The position numbers and the translations under genes are program-made. The notes beneath the pieces are model-generated. The model saw only the letters and a program-made list of their open reading frames with translations, searched no databases and was not told where the DNA came from. Positions 24,251-36,879 of a stretch of 64,000 nt of DNA are shown here, one piece after another (position 1 is the first letter of the stretch; each line of letters starts with the position of its first letter). The stretch is from Theobroma cacao (Eukaryota > Streptophyta > Magnoliopsida > Malvales > Malvaceae). The DNA lies in the NCBI RefSeq assembly GCF_000208745.1, contig NC_030854.1, positions 38,098,111 through 38,162,110 on the forward strand. Reading direction: 5' to 3'.

Positions 24251-26961
24251 TTTTTTTTTTTATGTTGCCATTCATCTGTTTGTAGACAAGCTCTTTGTTT
24301 TAATGAACAATTTTTCTTTCATATTTATAACAATATGTGTAAAAAAAAAAAAAAGCCACAATCAATAAACAAATTCATGTAGCTAGAATTTAGACTCAAA
24401 ACAATTTTAGGCCTATGGGTCCAGAAGCTGGATTCATACATTTTGGGATAGTAATTGGGCTTTTTGGATACACAGGTTAATTTAGATTACAAATTGGGTT
24501 TCTTTATATGTTGGGTTTTCCTTTAATTGGGCTTTTGTCCTTTTCTCTAATAGCCCAAAATGGTTGTAGGTAGAAACCAATTTGATTCTTCTAGTCATTG
24601 GCTCATACATATTGGAATTGAATATACTCACCTAGGTGAAAATAATATGAACATTGAGAAATTAATTAGTAACAAAAAGAAATAGAAATAAAAATTAGAA
24701 AGAAAATGTACAAAATTATTATTAGTATTAAAGCTTATATATACATGATCAAAATGATAAATAAGAAAAAAAAGAAGAAGATAAATATATTTTTTTATTT
24801 CTTTACCTAGGAATGGTTATTGAATTGCTTTTTCTATCATATTTTATGTACCAATTATATATTATGTTGTGTTCTTTTAATAATCTCAAATGAAACCTTT
24901 GGTCCGAAAAAGGGGTTTTTTTTTTCCGTAAAATTCTTTTATTTGTTTAAATTTGCTAATTTTAAATCGAAATTACACAATACCACTATTTTTTTTTCAA
25001 ATTTAACTCGTCTCTATTAATTTAATCGTAAAAAAAGTATAAAAAAGGAGCCGAACCAAATCACTTTATGGTGAAGGCAAAACAAGATGGAACCAAAACG
25101 CAAGACAAATCGAAATTTCTTCTTTAGGGTTCTTATAAGATGGGAATTGTGACTCAAAAAAGAATTACAACATTTATTTGTTTAATTTTTTTGCTCTTTT
25201 GCAATGTCAACTTCATTTTGGGGTCCATAATCTAGCAAGGGTATGCTGAAATTGGAAATGGACACAATCCCACATGAGTGTCCCGACAAAGGGTTTGATC
25301 TCTCTAGGCCTCTCTCTCTCTCTCACTCTCACTCTAGCCCTTTCTTTGTTTTTAATTTTTTGGAATTTTGTTTAGGTTCAAAGCAACCATTATTATCACA
25401 CAAATCATAATCATGATGAATAATTGGTAGTAACTTTGTGAATCTTATCCATGCATCCCCCCTCCATTTTTTCCCTTATTTTTGACCCAAAAAAGAATTT
25501 TTTTCCCTCAAAATTAATCACAGAAAAGAATTTCCCATATTTATAAAATGGGTCCAAAACCATTTGCCTTGATTTTTATATTATCAATTAATTACATGAT
25601 GCATGTACATACACACACATATATATATAAACATAAAGTTACAAATATTGTCGATAAAATTGAATTTAGGTAAAAGGAAGTAAGTCCAATTGAATAATAA
25701 TAATAATTTAAAAATTTTCACAGTAATTTAGTTTAAATTCTGGACATATACATCCATGGAATCCATTTTTTGTTAGTCAAAACCAGTTCTTAAAATGTAA
25801 ACACAAGCTGTCATCCCCAAAGAAAATTGCAGCAGGAAAGGAAGTAGAGAAAATTTACACAAATTATTTGCAGAAACCAATCATTCTCCCCTTTAAATCT
25901 TGTCAGTATCCCAGATTTTATTTTTTTTTTTTGGGGTGGGCGGGCACTAGCTGCCATAGCATAATATTTCAACTGTCTCCTTATAAATCTTGAATTTGTC
26001 TCCATGCTGTATAATTTCTGACTGAAAATTAAGGACTGCAGTCCTAATAAAAAAAAAAAAAGGAAAGCCAAGTACATTAAACAGTGGAAAAAATTGACTC
26101 ATAATTATAAATTTTTTTTACATGATTGTCTACTATTGAAGTATTGATAGCTCGATTATTATTCTCTTTTAGTATATAAAAGATAATCCTATTTCAATTC
26201 GTAAATTTTAATTTTTTTTAAATTCACGCATAAGAGTGTTCTCAAATTAAAAAATCGAAATTTAAATCATTATCTAGATTCTGTTAATGATAATCATAAA
26301 AATATTATTATATGTCTTATTTATGAATAATAACATGATACATTCGAATATTTGATTCAATAATTATTGCATTTAACAAAGAAAAAAATGTTCTTCTCTC
26401 TCTTGAATTATATATATATATACCAACATAACTTCAACAATGATGTTCTTCTAATGCTTCATGACAGTGTAAGCATAGCCAGCTTCATGGTATTACAGTT
26501 TCCTACATGCTAGTATCGAAAACTTGGAGAAGGACCGAGAGACAGCATGACTGAACCCAATTGGACACATCAGCAAAGGTGGGACCCAAGTGATATGGCA
26601 GGTCCAACCGTCCAAGGGTGAGGGACCCAAATTAAAGGTGGAGCAGCTGCAGCAGCACCACCTCCCCCTAATGACCAACAACACATCAAGATACATGAAA
26701 AAAAAAAAGGATGAAAACGAGCCCAACAGTAGACCTGTTTAACTCCTTTTATCATCGATATTCAAATTAAAAATCTCGTAAAATCGTAATGCAAATATAA
26801 TATTATTAATGCAATGTATGAACTATTAGCCTGTTACTGTTCAGTGCCCCAACCCCATGTCAACGTCCATCACCTTCACAATAAGGCCAAAAGAAATGCA
26901 TGTGGTTTTATTTTGTTTTTATGAGGGGGTACTCCCAAAGGGGCAAAGGGCCAAAGAGAAC

Positions 26962-26993
26962 GGGGGAGAGGGGAGGGTTGGGTTGGGGGGGGG
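26962..26993 (+). other. G-quadruplex-type motif
   Basis: Five G-runs of 5, 4, 3, 3 and 9 bases are separated by loops of 1-3 bases, satisfying the usual four-run rule. It stands out in otherwise AT-rich DNA. Confidence 0.6.
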
Positions 26994-27119
26994 CCATCGA
27001 AACCGCCCTGGTTTTGAGGCTGCGCCGTTGTTTCACCACATTTCGACTTCCAACTTCTTCCCATCAAAAAAACAAACTCAAAACTCACACCACAAGTTCG
27101 AGAAGTGGGGGTAGCTTAG

Positions 27120-27283
27120 GATGCCACGTGTACGGTCTTGAATCATCCATGAAGGTGCTCTTTCCAAATGCATGATGACAAACTTCCTCCTTTATGTCAT
27201 TTCCATTCAACAGGTGGGGAGGATTGTTAAACGTTAATCAGGGCAAAGATCCTACTGCAGGGAGAGAGAGAGAGAGAGAGAGA
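27120..27283 (+). repeat. Direct duplication, copy 1 (left of an N)
   Basis: About 164 bases starting gatgccacgtgtacgg and ending in a GA microsatellite are repeated almost exactly at 27285-27449, with a single N at 27284 between them. This is most likely an assembly join rather than biology. Confidence 0.9.
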
Positions 27284-27284
27284 N

Positions 27285-27449
27285 GATGCCACGTGTACGG
27301 TCTTGAATCATCCATGAAGGTGCTCTTTCCAAATGCATGATGACAAACTTCCTCCTTTATGTCATTTCCATTCAACAGGTGGGGAGGATTGTTAAACGTT
27401 AATCAGGGCAAAGATCCTACTGCAGGAGGAGAGAGAGAGAGAGAGAGAG
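27285..27449 (+). repeat. Direct duplication, copy 2 (right of an N)
   Basis: This is a near-identical copy of 27120-27283. The only difference I see is at the start of the GA run (tgcagggag against tgcaggagg). Confidence 0.9.
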
Positions 27450-27504
27450 GACTGACTGACTGACTGACCCCTCTCTCTGTGAAGACTGTAAACTTTTACT
27501 TGCT

Positions 27505-27527
27505 TGCATGCATGCATGCATGCATGC
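27505..27527. repeat. (GCAT)n run with overlapping RY (CATGCA) words
   Basis: About five and a half GCAT units give overlapping CATGCATG words, the RY/Sph motif bound by ABI3/FUS3-type B3 proteins. It may simply be a tetranucleotide microsatellite. Confidence 0.6.
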
Positions 27528-30498
27528 CTTTGTTTTTGTTTAAGGTCTTTGGAAGTTCTGGTAGAAGGGGGATTGTCCTGTTTGGGATTTGGGAAACGTG
27601 GCTTGCTTCGTCACCACGAATGCAAGATGAATGGGTTTGTTTCCATGGTTTTTACTTTTACTTTTTTGAATAAACTATTCCATAGTTTCAGACTCTAAAC
27701 CTCTAGCTAGAGCACACTGAAAATTGTATTGATTAATTATAATACCATAGATGCCTTGTCCTTGAAATTCGACTTTTCCATCCTAATCACTTTCCACTTT
27801 TTCTTGAACGTAGTTTGCAATCAAGTGATTGAAGATGCAAAGAAAGATACATAGGAGAGTGGGCTGGAATCATATATTGCATACTAATTCTGAACCTTTA
27901 TGAGACATGAGTAGGAAATTACAACTTTTCAAATGTAGAACTTGCTTATTGTTTCCTCCATTATCATCAATGCCACCTATCATTAGCTTCTGTTCAATAA
28001 ACCTCTTAATTTTCATTTCAGGATCGAATTATGTCGAATTGATGACAATCAAATCTGCCCTACATATTTTCTATCATTCTGTTTGGAGGGTTAAGAAAAT
28101 CTCTTGTTGTTGAGTCTGATTCTAAGGTGACTTTTATCTCTTGAATGTGAAAACTGGTGAAGATACTCCAACTTTAATTTGGAGTCAAGGGTGAGTAAAC
28201 ACCAAAATCCACCATCTTGACTGAACCCTGTACATCTCATTTGCAATCTCGACTCAGGGTCGAGCTGGACAGACGTTGGCGGTGCTCCTATCTGACTCGG
28301 ACAGCAAGGCTACCCATGGGTCTTGTATATAGTTTTTCCCTGACCAAGTGTCTTGGTTTACTTGAGGCTCTAATACCCATGGTAACTGATCTCAATGACA
28401 TCCTTTTTGACTTGCAAGATAAACTATTCCAACTTACATCTCAAATTACCTTTCTCTAGGAGAATGAGTTCTATAGACGCCCCTATTAAATTGTGACCTT
28501 TATGTCTTTTTCTAGTCAAATATTTTCACTTTCGACTATATTTAATGATAAGAGAGTTAAAATGATTCTAGTCACCTTAACGACCAGAATCTTCACAGTT
28601 AATCGATTTTTAACACTAACACACTGGAGATCTTGAATCTTGGGGTTATAACAGTAATGATCTTAGATTCTCGAATTCCAGGATAAGGTATGATGGGTTT
28701 GCAGACTAGTCATGGAGGTACAAGAATCATAGGTTTGCACCAAAAACAGAGATTTATATGTCCAGGCAAATTCGAGTAGCTGAACAACTCAAAACGAATA
28801 TTTTCCAATCTTTCAACAGGGTAGATGATTATGCCTGAATTGAAACTTGAGATCCCGCAATGATGCCTTGACATCTGTTCCGAACAAATATAGTTTAATT
28901 AATCGGGTTGATTTTCCCATTAAATTAATGTACCTACCAACTGTTAATTTAGCTTGAGGTGTGTGTGTGGCCTCATGTCTTTCACAGTTGCAATATAGCA
29001 GAAGACTACAAGAAAAAAGCTTGAGACACATTGACAAGCTAAAGAGATTTATTATGATGCCTCAGAAACTTGAGATCCCAAAGAGCCTTGAGAAGAATTT
29101 GATTGGAAGTGGATGAACTTTTTGCTGTTAGATTCATAATAATGAATCAAAGGTATATTTTTTATGTAGGGTAGGTGTAGGTAAGGATTGTGGGCAGTGG
29201 TATGGATTTGATTGAGCTTTTCGTCGACAATGATTTTGCCCGTTTGTTAGGATAAATCAGGAAAAAGTTTCTGCCTTTTGCAATTGATTTTTTCTGTTGA
29301 AACATTTGGTTTTTCTCTAATTGTAATGGAGACGTATGTGGGTTTGGTTCAATGGAAGTTGCATTTTTCTTGGTCTAAAACAAGCTGCTCTCTCCCAAGC
29401 TTTCTCCTTCTTCTTCCTATGAATGAAGCTTACAGGGGGGGCAAGAGAGAGAGAGAGAATAAAATTATAAGATCATTGAGACCCCACAAGGAATGGTGCT
29501 TTCACATGATGAAAGGATTAAAAGCAAAGAGTCTTTATCACTCTCCATCTTCCAAATCCTTTTGTTTTTTCACATGAAGTAAAGATAAAGCAATGCTCCC
29601 CTCCCCCCCAATTTCCCCTCCTCTCCCACTCCTCTCTAACCCCCACAAAGCATATAGATTATCAGACAGCTGGGGGAATGCATTGTGTAATCATAACTTT
29701 TGTTGGAAAATTTTAGGTGTTGCAGATGTTGTCCCTAGGGAGGACCAATGAGAAAAAGGGAGAGCAGAGGAGAGAGAGAGAGAGTGGGGGAGGGGACTTT
29801 GGGCAGCCAAGAGGTAATGGAGTTTTTCCCATGTGGTTCCTTTTTGAAATATTTAGACAGCTTTCTATGTTGAAAATTGTTTCAAAGATAATCTCCTTCC
29901 CTCCCCCATTGATGATCAATTCCCTTTTGTTAGGTCTGCTCCCACCATGCAATTGAGGAATAACACATTGTATTGGAAAAGTCACCAGTGTGATGGGCCG
30001 AGGAGAGACATCAAATGTCAAAAAAGAAATGAAGATTGAGACTAAGATTCAATTTGAAAATTGCAAGCAATTCTAAGGCTTTTATTCATTTCTTGCTTGT
30101 ATAAACTTTAGAAATTTTGGGTATTGAAATGAACCATTTGGCCTTAATCATTATCCTAATAATGGAAAAGGGGGAGAATTGAAGAACAGATAGCATGATT
30201 TTCTTCTCTTTTTCCTTTCCTTTATGGCATATGAAGTCATCTCAAAGGGAGGGGGCAGCCAGCTGCTCAAATCAAAATTTTATTTGACATAAAGTGCAAT
30301 GGTGTGTGCTTGGTCACTGCTAATAATGCTGTAAATGCAAAAAAGTGATCGACTTTCTCGGGATCATATCATTAAAAGTTCTCCTATATTGTTATCATTT
30401 TTCAAAATTAAATAAAAAACCCAGCTACCTGTCCAATTCCCATCTGTCCATCCTGATATTTTGGAACATATCATCTTCCAAGAGTTTCTCTTACTTCA

Positions 30499-30502
<4 letters not shown>

Positions 30503-30542
<40 letters not shown>
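30503..30542. repeat. (AT)n microsatellite
   Basis: A perfect AT dinucleotide array of about 38-40 bases. It produces a spurious Ile-Tyr open frame on the + strand. Confidence 0.9.
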
Positions 30543-30543
<1 letters not shown>

Positions 30544-30613
30544 ATTCTCTTTTATGTTTTACCCCCAATTAAATACATATTTTAGTGTGGGTCACAAAAA
30601 TAAATAAAGAAAN

Positions 30614-30654
<41 letters not shown>
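30614..30654. repeat. (AT)n microsatellite next to an N
   Basis: A second long AT array starts directly after the N at 30613. Its true length is probably not reliable. Confidence 0.85.
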
Positions 30655-30657
<3 letters not shown>

Positions 30658-30888
30658 TCTAGCCCTAGCAGCTCTAGAGCAACAGTAACACTCGTGCCAA
30701 TAAAATTAACGCGTGTATGATATGCATGATTCATCCAAAACATTCAATTTATCATGACTATAGATCATAAATTATTATTATTTTTTATATAAAAAAATTG
30801 AGTACACGCGCGTCAAGTCTAAGAGAGATTAATTAATGTATAGACCTTATAGAATTAAATATCTTTTTTTATACCTAATTAAGGTGTG

Positions 30889-30923
30889 TATAAACATTAT
30901 GTTTACACACCATAATGTTTATA
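30889..30923. other. Perfect 13-bp inverted repeat with 9-base loop
   Basis: The left arm 30889-30901 (tataaacattatg) is the exact reverse complement of the right arm 30911-30923. The loop tttacacac overlaps a second possible stem, ggtgtgta..aac paired with gtttacacacc, so two foldings compete. Function unknown. Confidence 0.6.
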
Positions 30924-31013
30924 TTAAGGAAGTGAGCTGTTATACATAAGGGCCCCCTTATAGAGTAACAAGGTTGACATGGAGATGGGACAAAGCCTAA
31001 AAGGAGCTGAGGT

Positions 31014-31037
31014 GGGGAGGGGAGAGAGGGGGAGAGG
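31014..31037 (+). other. G-quadruplex-type motif, second island
   Basis: The runs GGGG, GGGG, GGGGG and GGG are separated by short A/G loops inside a longer purine tract. It satisfies the standard four-run pattern. Confidence 0.5.
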
Positions 31038-31340
31038 GTAAGTGTTTCCACCCCCGTCGGCAACAACAAAATCTAAATCCTTGAAAATCTGTTTGTTTTC
31101 ATCTACAGCTTGACCGGATGCTGACAAAGTTGGCCGGTATCAAGAAATGGTCATCGAAACCAAATCCCCATGGCGCTCATTTTCTTCAAACCCTAGCTAT
31201 GACCAACCATGGGTCATTGGGCAAATGGCCCCCATTGTTTTTAATGTCGCTCACCGACTCCCTGAGGAACGCGGCATACATGCATGCATTTGATCATCAA
31301 CTTTCTCTTTCTCTCACCCCAAAACCCTAGCAAAGAGGTA

Positions 31341-32784
31341 AACTAAACCCCCTACCATAAATGAATTCAAAACCAAAAAGAAAATTTGATGAAGAGTCTC
31401 CCATTGAATTCCATTGGTTGCTATATAGCTTCTAGATGATGAAGATTTAATGTTTTTGACTTTGAAGAAAAGATATAAGTTGACATGTTCATGTCCTGGA
31501 GGATATTCCTTGACAGGCCAAGTCTTATGTACCAGGCAAATTTTCCCTTGGTAATTGTATCTAAATGGCAATCAACCAACCGGCCTAAGGCTCTAAATCC
31601 CAGTGTACATGCAATCAGCCAAGCATTTTTCTCTGGTAAAAAAAAATCCACGACAGATAGGTTATTCCAATCTCCAGTTAAAACGTAAATGTGTGGTTTC
31701 TCGTTTGTCTTACAAAGAACTTACATTCTGAATAACGTCATTGTCGAGGTGAATCAATTTAACCGTAACTTTTGCCATTTTTCATTATAAAGGCAAGCAA
31801 GATTTCAACTACTCAATGTAGTCGGCGGGGTCCTCAGCTCCGTCCTTGGATCCTCCACAGGCAGCAAAGCTGCCCGTGAAATTGATGACTTGGTAAACTA
31901 GCCCTGGGGCTACCTGATTTTTTTTTTCTCATCAATTTGGGGCAGGAGTATTAAAACTTTACTAATACAATACTTCCTCGACTTATTAATACACAACACG
32001 GACTTAAAAACTTATTAAACCGTCAAATTTTGTATGAATTATGATCTTTGTCTTTTAGATTCGTTATAAATATAAACTTTAAATGCTTTATTGATAATTA
32101 TTGATAACCACGAATAAAGCTTTGTCATCTTCTCGTCATGTATAATTTTCAAATATTCGATCTTACCTTAGTTTAAGTCAAGTTACCTATAGCATAAAAA
32201 TTATACTAGCTCTAAACAAAGGTATTTGGCGTGTTTAGGCAGCATTGACTAATATTGTATTTAGAGCTGATGAGTTCCTTTTCATTATTGTTTTCCATCA
32301 CTTTATTTTGGGAAACTTGTCTCTGCATTGCCTGGTAATAAAGACAACAAATTGATCTATAAATAACAAATAAATTAATACCCGAAATTTAAAGAGAAAC
32401 CCATGCATGCAAACAAGTTGGGTGAGCCTAATCATATAAGTATTAGCCGCATAATTTCGTGAAAATACTAAAAAAAAAAGGATTAAAAATTATTCTGATC
32501 CACAGGAGAAAAAAAATAATGGTGTTGTAGTACATTATTGTCCCTTTGCAATGATATGATAGATTCACATATGTTGGTGGGTTAACTTGAAAATTACAAT
32601 ACACTTCGTTTCTATATTCAAGAAAGGGTGCATAGCCTTCAAGCAATGTACTCTCCCTGCAAATTTTTCCACCCCAAGAATACATTTTTTGAATTTTTGA
32701 ATTTCAATTATCTTCTATCTCAGTTAAAATTAAAAACCCGTTTATTATTTCAAAAGTTTAACCTAATAGCGTCATCGATACCAT

Positions 32785-32828
<44 letters not shown>

Positions 32829-35800
32829 CGCGTGTGTACTGTATCAAAATTTATAATATATTACTCTACATTATGTTAGACATAGAAATGAATAATAAAG
32901 AAGAGGAGGGCAAGAGAATCTAGGTTAATTAAATTTATGCAAAGAGCCAAATACAAGTCAGAGTGCTATTATAGCTAGTGGAATCCATATGAAAAAACTA
33001 GTGCAATTTAAATAGGACCGCTTAAGTGAATGCACGAAGGCATAATATGTCGTTAGCTACAGTAAATCTTAATTTGTTAATTAGCATCTAATCTAATCAA
33101 ATAATGAAATGCTATAATTAGCATTCACGACAAGATGCTTTCTTTTGTGTCTTGTCTTTACAAGATTTGGAGCAAAACTAATTGAAAAATTAAGGTTAAT
33201 AATCCAAATTAAGCTGTAATCTTCTTTAAAAGATTGGATTGTCAACGTATCTCTTTAAAAAACAATATTTTTGATTCATTCAAACTAGTGCCAGTTGGGT
33301 CTAATGTTTTATTTAGTGGGTTTAGATCAGTTGGTGAAAATATGAAATGGATTGTGATTTTTTTAAATTTTGGGGTAAAAAAATGAAATGATTTTACCTA
33401 AGATTATATAGGACTTATAGGTATAACATGAAGAATTGCAGATTAGATTGGATTTGGATAAAAAAGAATAGAGCTGGCAATGGAGTAGGAGTGACTTCTT
33501 TTTCAAGTGTTGCAGATACATGCAAAGATAGACAAAGATTTAAGACGAAAATTGATTGATTCTGATTTGTTTTGATTAGGGTTTTGAGTTTGTGTTGGCT
33601 TTTTATTCAATTTTCCAAGTAAGGTAGAGATTGGAAAATCTGGGTTCCTATCACTGGACATGACCCCCCATAAGTTTTTATACATACAATATATACTCTT
33701 TTATGATATGACCATGACGTTTTTCTTGCAATTGTTTTATATTTGACTAAAAATAAATGAAAGTTTGAATTGTCCTGTGAGCTTATCGAGAATAATTTTT
33801 CTTTTTGAAGTTTCTTGAGTGCAAAAGATCCAACTGCAATTGATTACTTGATATGACTCTCGTGTCTCTAAATATCTGTCTATATTTAATTTTAATATAT
33901 ATTATATTAAATTTCGAGACGAAAAGAACTAAACAAATGAGTCGAAAGGAGTAATTAGTGACGATATCGGTGTCTCGAGTTAAAAGTGTTTGAATACATT
34001 AAGGTTTTGAAATTGAATTTTAAAAAAGTCAGTAAATTCTCCAGAGAGCTTAAATTCATAATTATACTTAATTTTAATTAGCCGCCAGTAATAGAAACCA
34101 GAAGAAAAGGAGAGAAAGGGAGAGAATGCAGAGAATTAAAAGATATATGCACACCCTCAGAAAAGGGGAAATGAATGACAAGTTGCTATAAGCATACATT
34201 GCCATCAATAAAAAAAAGTTTGACTAGGAGACCTTTGAAAGTTGGTTCCTTTATATGCCCATTTGCAATAGCAGCCATATTAACACAATGATGGCTACCT
34301 TGCCTTCTTTTTTATTTTTTTTCAATTTATTTTTCAGATAGTCCACCAAAAATTGACTAATGAACTTAGAAATTTTGATTAAATTCTTGTGGCCAACAAC
34401 AATATTTCTTGGATTTATTTTCTTGGGTAACCTTTATTGGATTATTCTTTCATACCTAGCTGGCATTGGTTTAAACTCAATTAAAAGCCCATGCCTTTTT
34501 TCTTTTTGGTTTGGGGGTTGACTTTTTTTTTATTTTAATTAAACCCTTTTTTTGGCATTATTTTTCTTTTTTTTTATTTTAATGGTTGTTGGTGTGTGGT
34601 CATCTTCATAATAGTGACCAACCCCTCCCACCAAAGAGATTGCCCAATGACTAGACCTAACAAAACTCCAAAAATACCAGCTATTCAATTACTACCATAC
34701 TCGAAAATAAAATTTCAAATTAAGTTTATAATAATTGTACTGCTTGCAATGATTGGTCAATTTTGAGTAAATCGACATGTATGAATCGAATTAATTATGA
34801 TACTCGTAATTATTTTCATATTTTTTACCCGTTTGTCTTACTTTTCAAAAATTATGATACTATATCCATCGATCTCCTATCAAAAAAAAAAAAAGAAAGA
34901 AAAGATAAGCTCAAAACAAATTACATCAACATTGGAAAGTAGGGTGAGTTGAAAAGAAGGATAGCATATATATAGAGTGAGTAGGAATAGGAATAGGATG
35001 TTTCATTGGGGAAAAAGGGCACTTACAAGCATCTTTTACATATATGTAAAAGCTTGGTTTCCATACCCTTTTATGTTGGAGAAAGGTAGATGGAAACTAG
35101 AAAAGCCTTTTGCTTTGATACTAGCTAGTATGTAGTAGTAGTAGTACTACACCTATAACTTATATAATTTATACAACAATTAAAGGAGTGACATCCCTCG
35201 TATAGTGTCTTTTGTTTTTGTGGTTTCACATGTCATCTCTGACACCCAAAGTCATCTAACTTTCTAGGTCTTTACCAAAGAATAAAAAAAAAAAAAACCA
35301 ATAAACTCTCTTGTATGTCTTATAAGCCCTTTGTTTGTTGTTTCTCTTCATAGCATTGCAAGAATCTCTGCAATGGCAGCCTTCTTCTTTTCTTTTCTTT
35401 TCTTTTTTTTTTTTCTGTTTTGATCTTTGTATCAATATGCATGATTTGCACGACCGACCATATTATTACCCAATGACAAAACCTCTTCTCTTGTGCTTGG
35501 ATGGTTCCCAGCTTTTTTCATGTGCGTGTGCTCCACGCGCTGCCTAATTTGGCCGACATGTGGCTCTCATTGGGTAGGTGGCTGTCACGCTTCTATTGGG
35601 AAGTATTAGCCTTTGAGTATATAATGCCGCGCGTTCTTAAAAAAAAAAGGAAAAAAATGATACTAAAAAAAAAAACAAGACATGTGTTAGCCATGAAACA
35701 TTCCTAAAATTGAGGAAGAAAATAAGGTTGAACTTATTTTTTTTATTTGTCTAAATTATAGTTAAACATGTAACAAAAAAAACCTGTTTTTCTTTTATTT

Positions 35801-36879
35801 TTAATCACTGCATTAGGTTATATAGTCTTAATTCCAATGAGGAAAAAGAAAATTGATCAAGTTTAAGCCATTGTTTGCATTGAAACAAGCAATAATTTGA
35901 CCATATATTTTCTTAAACAAATGAAAGTAATAATATTTAACCTAAAGTTATAATATTATACAACTTGAAAATGGGTAAAGCCACTATTGCCATTAGAATT
36001 TAATTTTCTTTTTTTTACTAAACCAATATTTTCCGACCCTTATATTGAATAACACTCCTAATTATAAGACCATATCAATACCCTCGCTATAACGGATATA
36101 AAATAAGCATTAATACAAATATAAGGTGCAACGCGTAACAAAAATAATTTTTGCACTCTTCAAATTTAAAAAAAAAATACGAGATTCTGATCCCGAAATA
36201 TTTTGATGCAACCGTTGAAAAATTTTTAATAACAGAATTATTTTTTGGAAAATTATTTTTGTTATGTCCCATGTTGATTATAAATAGTATAAAGAAAGAA
36301 AAAAAAATTATAATCCTATCAAATCTCAAACAGTGTGGACAACCCTTTTATCCAAAAATTAATTAATTAATTAATTAAAAGCACATAAATATCTTGCATC
36401 ATTTTCATTTATTTTCAAAGTGTCTTTTCTTTTCCATATACTTCGAAAAAATAAAAGAAGATTTTTTCTTTCTCAATATTTCACAAAGTGAGGAGACAGG
36501 GTGTGGCTCACAAGAGGAGAGTATGTTGCCTTAATACCCCAGCACAGGTCCTCTTCTACCATATTTTCAAAGGGAAATCATATTTTTGTACCCTTTGCTT
36601 TGCTTTGCTCTCTTTTACAATTTAATTCCATACTATTTCACGTGCAATTCTGCTGTACAATTTTTTTTTTTTTTTGGGCTTTGGGTGTTCATCAAATGCC
36701 TTTAAAAGCTCACTTCTTCAACCCCAAACTGGAATCTCTCAAGGCTGATATCAGAATTCTGTTCTATTTTTATTCTTGGGGGGTGTTGTCCTTCTCCATC
36801 TTAAACTGCTTGGTATGATTCTTATTTAAACAATTAAGGGTTTTGCTTTTTAGTTTGGAGAGAGAAAGAGAGAGAAAGA
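31341..36879. other. Gene-poor region, part 3, and bHLH upstream region
   Basis: No protein gene is supported. An (AT)n(GT)n microsatellite lies at about 32787-32828. Poly-T/poly-A runs are frequent at 34.3-36.4 kb. The last few hundred bases should include the bHLH promoter, with a TATA-like ttatttaaa at 36822-36830 and a GA-rich leader at 36856-36879. Confidence 0.45.
32787..32828. repeat. (AT)n(GT)n compound microsatellite
   Basis: An AT array runs directly into a GT array, a common compound plant microsatellite. Confidence 0.9.

Larger units (their letters stand above)
17882..26400. other. AT-rich gene-poor region, part 1
   Basis: No protein-coding gene is supported. The open frames here (for example 20304-20534, 22194-22409, 22837-23019) are short, low in complexity and unlike any family I know. 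The content is old repeats: a Stowaway-like MITE at 23060-23313, a related AT-rich family at 22570-22690 and 24063-24250, and many poly-A/T runs. The first few hundred bases are the ATL promoter. Confidence 0.5.
26400..31340. other. Gene-poor region, part 2: GC- and purine-rich islands
   Basis: No protein gene is supported, but composition changes in blocks. There is a G-rich island (26962-26993), a duplicated segment with CACGTG words (27120-27449), a (GCAT)n run (27505-27527), GA/CT tracts around 29440-29800, two (AT)n arrays near 30.5 kb, a hairpin at 30889-30923 and a second G-rich island at 31014-31037. Open frames at 26857-27175 and 28217-28459 are short and match nothing known to me. 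Non-coding transcripts are possible but not demonstrated. Confidence 0.4.

Noticed and set aside
28217..28459. Frame with a leucine-rich end, considered as a retroelement gag fragment
   Set aside because: No zinc knuckle, protease or other retroelement motif lies nearby, and no LTR pair was seen.
29595..29800. CT-rich and GA-rich tracts that could pair as a microRNA precursor
   Set aside because: Pairing is patchy and no known miRNA sequence was recognised; low-complexity tracts pair easily.
30345..30572. Frame with an Ile-Tyr repeat
   Set aside because: The repeat is the (AT)n microsatellite translated; the same holds for frames at 32628-32879 and 40138-40531.
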